Source: Rhodoferax sp.
GTDB taxonomy: Bacteria > Pseudomonadota > Gammaproteobacteria > Burkholderiales > Burkholderiaceae_C
Reading direction: 5' to 3'
DNA: 6,468 nucleotides
NCBI GenBank assembly: GCA_016463455.1
Contig: JAEMRG010000115.1
Location: 1-6,468, forward strand
The notes below the pieces were generated by a model that worked only from the letters and a program-made list of their open reading frames with translations, made no database searches and was not told where the DNA came from. Both the position numbers and the translations under genes were made by a program. This document shows, piece after piece, positions 5,785-6,468 of the stretch; the first letter of the stretch is position 1, and the number at the start of each line of letters is the position of its first letter.

Positions 5785-6468
5785 CTAAAGCGTGCCGCGC
5801 AGCAATTTTTCATCGGCTGCGTCCAACGCACCCGTCGCCCTCGCCGCAGCAATAAGCTCGGGGCGCAGCCTGGCTGTCAGCAACAAGCGTTGATCACGTC
5901 GCCATCGCTCTATGCGCTCGTGGTGGCCCGACAGCAGTACCTCGGGCACTAGACGGCCTTGCCAATCCTCCGGGCGCGTGTAATGCGGACAATCCAGCAA
6001 ACCGTCCAGCGCCGGGTTAAAACTGTCTTGTTGGTGGCTTTGCGCGTCGCTGAGCACTTCAGGCTGCAAACGGGCAATCGCGTCCAGCAGCAACATGGCC
6101 GGCAACTCGCCCCCGGAAACCACAAAGTCCCCCAGGCTGATTTGCTCGTCGACATAGCGGTCCACAAAGCGCTGGTCCAAACCTTCATAGCGGCCACACA
6201 GCAGTACCGCTCCCTCGCTCACCGCCCAGCGCTGAACGGTCGCATGGTCTAACACGCGCCCGAGTGGGGAAAACAAAATGACTTTGCCGGGCGTTGATCG
6301 CTGCGCCTGTGCCTGCGCCAGCGCCAGGGTCAAAGGCTCGGCCATCATGACCATGCCCGGACCGCCACCAAAAGGTCGGTCATCCACGCGGCGGTAATTG
6401 CCTTCGGCATGGTCACGCAGGTTGTGCAGACACACCTGTACCTGCCCAGACTCAAAAGCACGCCGGGT
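5785..6468 (-). CDS. trmD: tRNA (guanine-37-N1)-methyltransferase, partial
   Basis: SPOUT-class trefoil-knot enzyme that transfers a methyl group from S-adenosylmethionine to N1 of G37 in tRNAs reading CNN and some other codons, preventing +1 frameshifts. It works as a dimer in the cytoplasm and is usually essential. The 227 residues in view begin TRRAFESGQVQV and run off the right edge, so roughly 30 N-terminal residues are missing. Visible motifs, in order: VDDRPFGGGPGM, the knot/SAM segment CGRYEGLDQR, SLGDFVVSGGELPAM, LLDCPHYTRP and VPEVLLSGHH. The Arg of IARLQPEVL and an Asp 15 residues later (QQDSF) match the spacing of E. coli R154 and D169. The in-frame GTG at 6435 is internal, not the start. 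In this clade rimM is expected just upstream, outside the window, and rplS follows downstream. No terminator is seen after the stop, so read-through into rplS is likely. Confidence 0.97.
   Translation of the reverse strand, partial: TRRAFESGQVQVCLHNLRDHAEGNYRRVDDRPFGGGPGMVMMAEPLTLALAQAQAQRSTPGKVILFSPLGRVLDHATVQRWAVSEGAVLLCGRYEGLDQRFVDRYVDEQISLGDFVVSGGELPAMLLLDAIARLQPEVLSDAQSHQQDSFNPALDGLLDCPHYTRPEDWQGRLVPEVLLSGHHERIERWRRDQRLLLTARLRPELIAAARATGALDAADEKLLRGTL

Noticed and set aside
5785..6435. trmD starting at the GTG at 6435
   Set aside because: The frame stays open to the right edge and encodes the family-typical TRRAFESGQ region before this codon, so the GTG is internal and the gene is cut by the window.

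Overview
The window looks like an ordinary stretch of chromosome from a GC-rich betaproteobacterium. Burkholderiales, probably a Comamonadaceae member such as Rhodoferax, Polaromonas or Limnohabitans, is my best guess. It rests on protein character and on the gene order orn / M48 protease / phhB / rsgA / CobD-like / Nudix / rplS / trmD. I could not run a search to confirm it. I see no phage, insertion sequence, CRISPR, tRNA, rRNA or toxin-antitoxin signal.

Layout, left to right. Bases 1-286 hold no convincing gene. They contain a hairpin that fits a terminator for orn and a weak minus-strand promoter candidate. orn (287-853, minus) starts only 37 bp from a divergent M48 (Ste24/CAAX-type) membrane protease gene (891-2171, plus). 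The protease leads a tight plus-strand cluster: protease, 9 nt gap, phhB (2181-2537), 8 nt overlap, rsgA (2530-3468, TTG start). rsgA converges on a minus-strand pair: a Nudix CoA-pyrophosphatase-type gene (4481-5158 or 5170), followed 39 bp downstream by a CobD/CbiB-AmpE superfamily membrane protein gene (3521-4441). Upstream of that pair on the same strand lie rplS (5246-5617), with a clear intrinsic terminator and its own likely promoter, and trmD (5785-6468). trmD runs off the right edge and lacks its N-terminal coding part.

The genes are mostly housekeeping. rplS and trmD are the end of the conserved rpsP-rimM-trmD-rplS ribosome/tRNA-modification cluster. rsgA serves late 30S maturation, and orn finishes RNA decay. 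The protease acts in membrane protein quality control or processing. phhB recycles a pterin cofactor and the Nudix enzyme hydrolyses CoA-type pyrophosphates.

No previously undescribed system is evident. The points worth a second look are small: SD-less starts placed just after -10-like hexamers (orn, protease, Nudix), the TTG start of rsgA buried in phhB, a probable cobalamin mis-annotation trap in the CobD-like gene, and a roughly 100-nt rplS leader.
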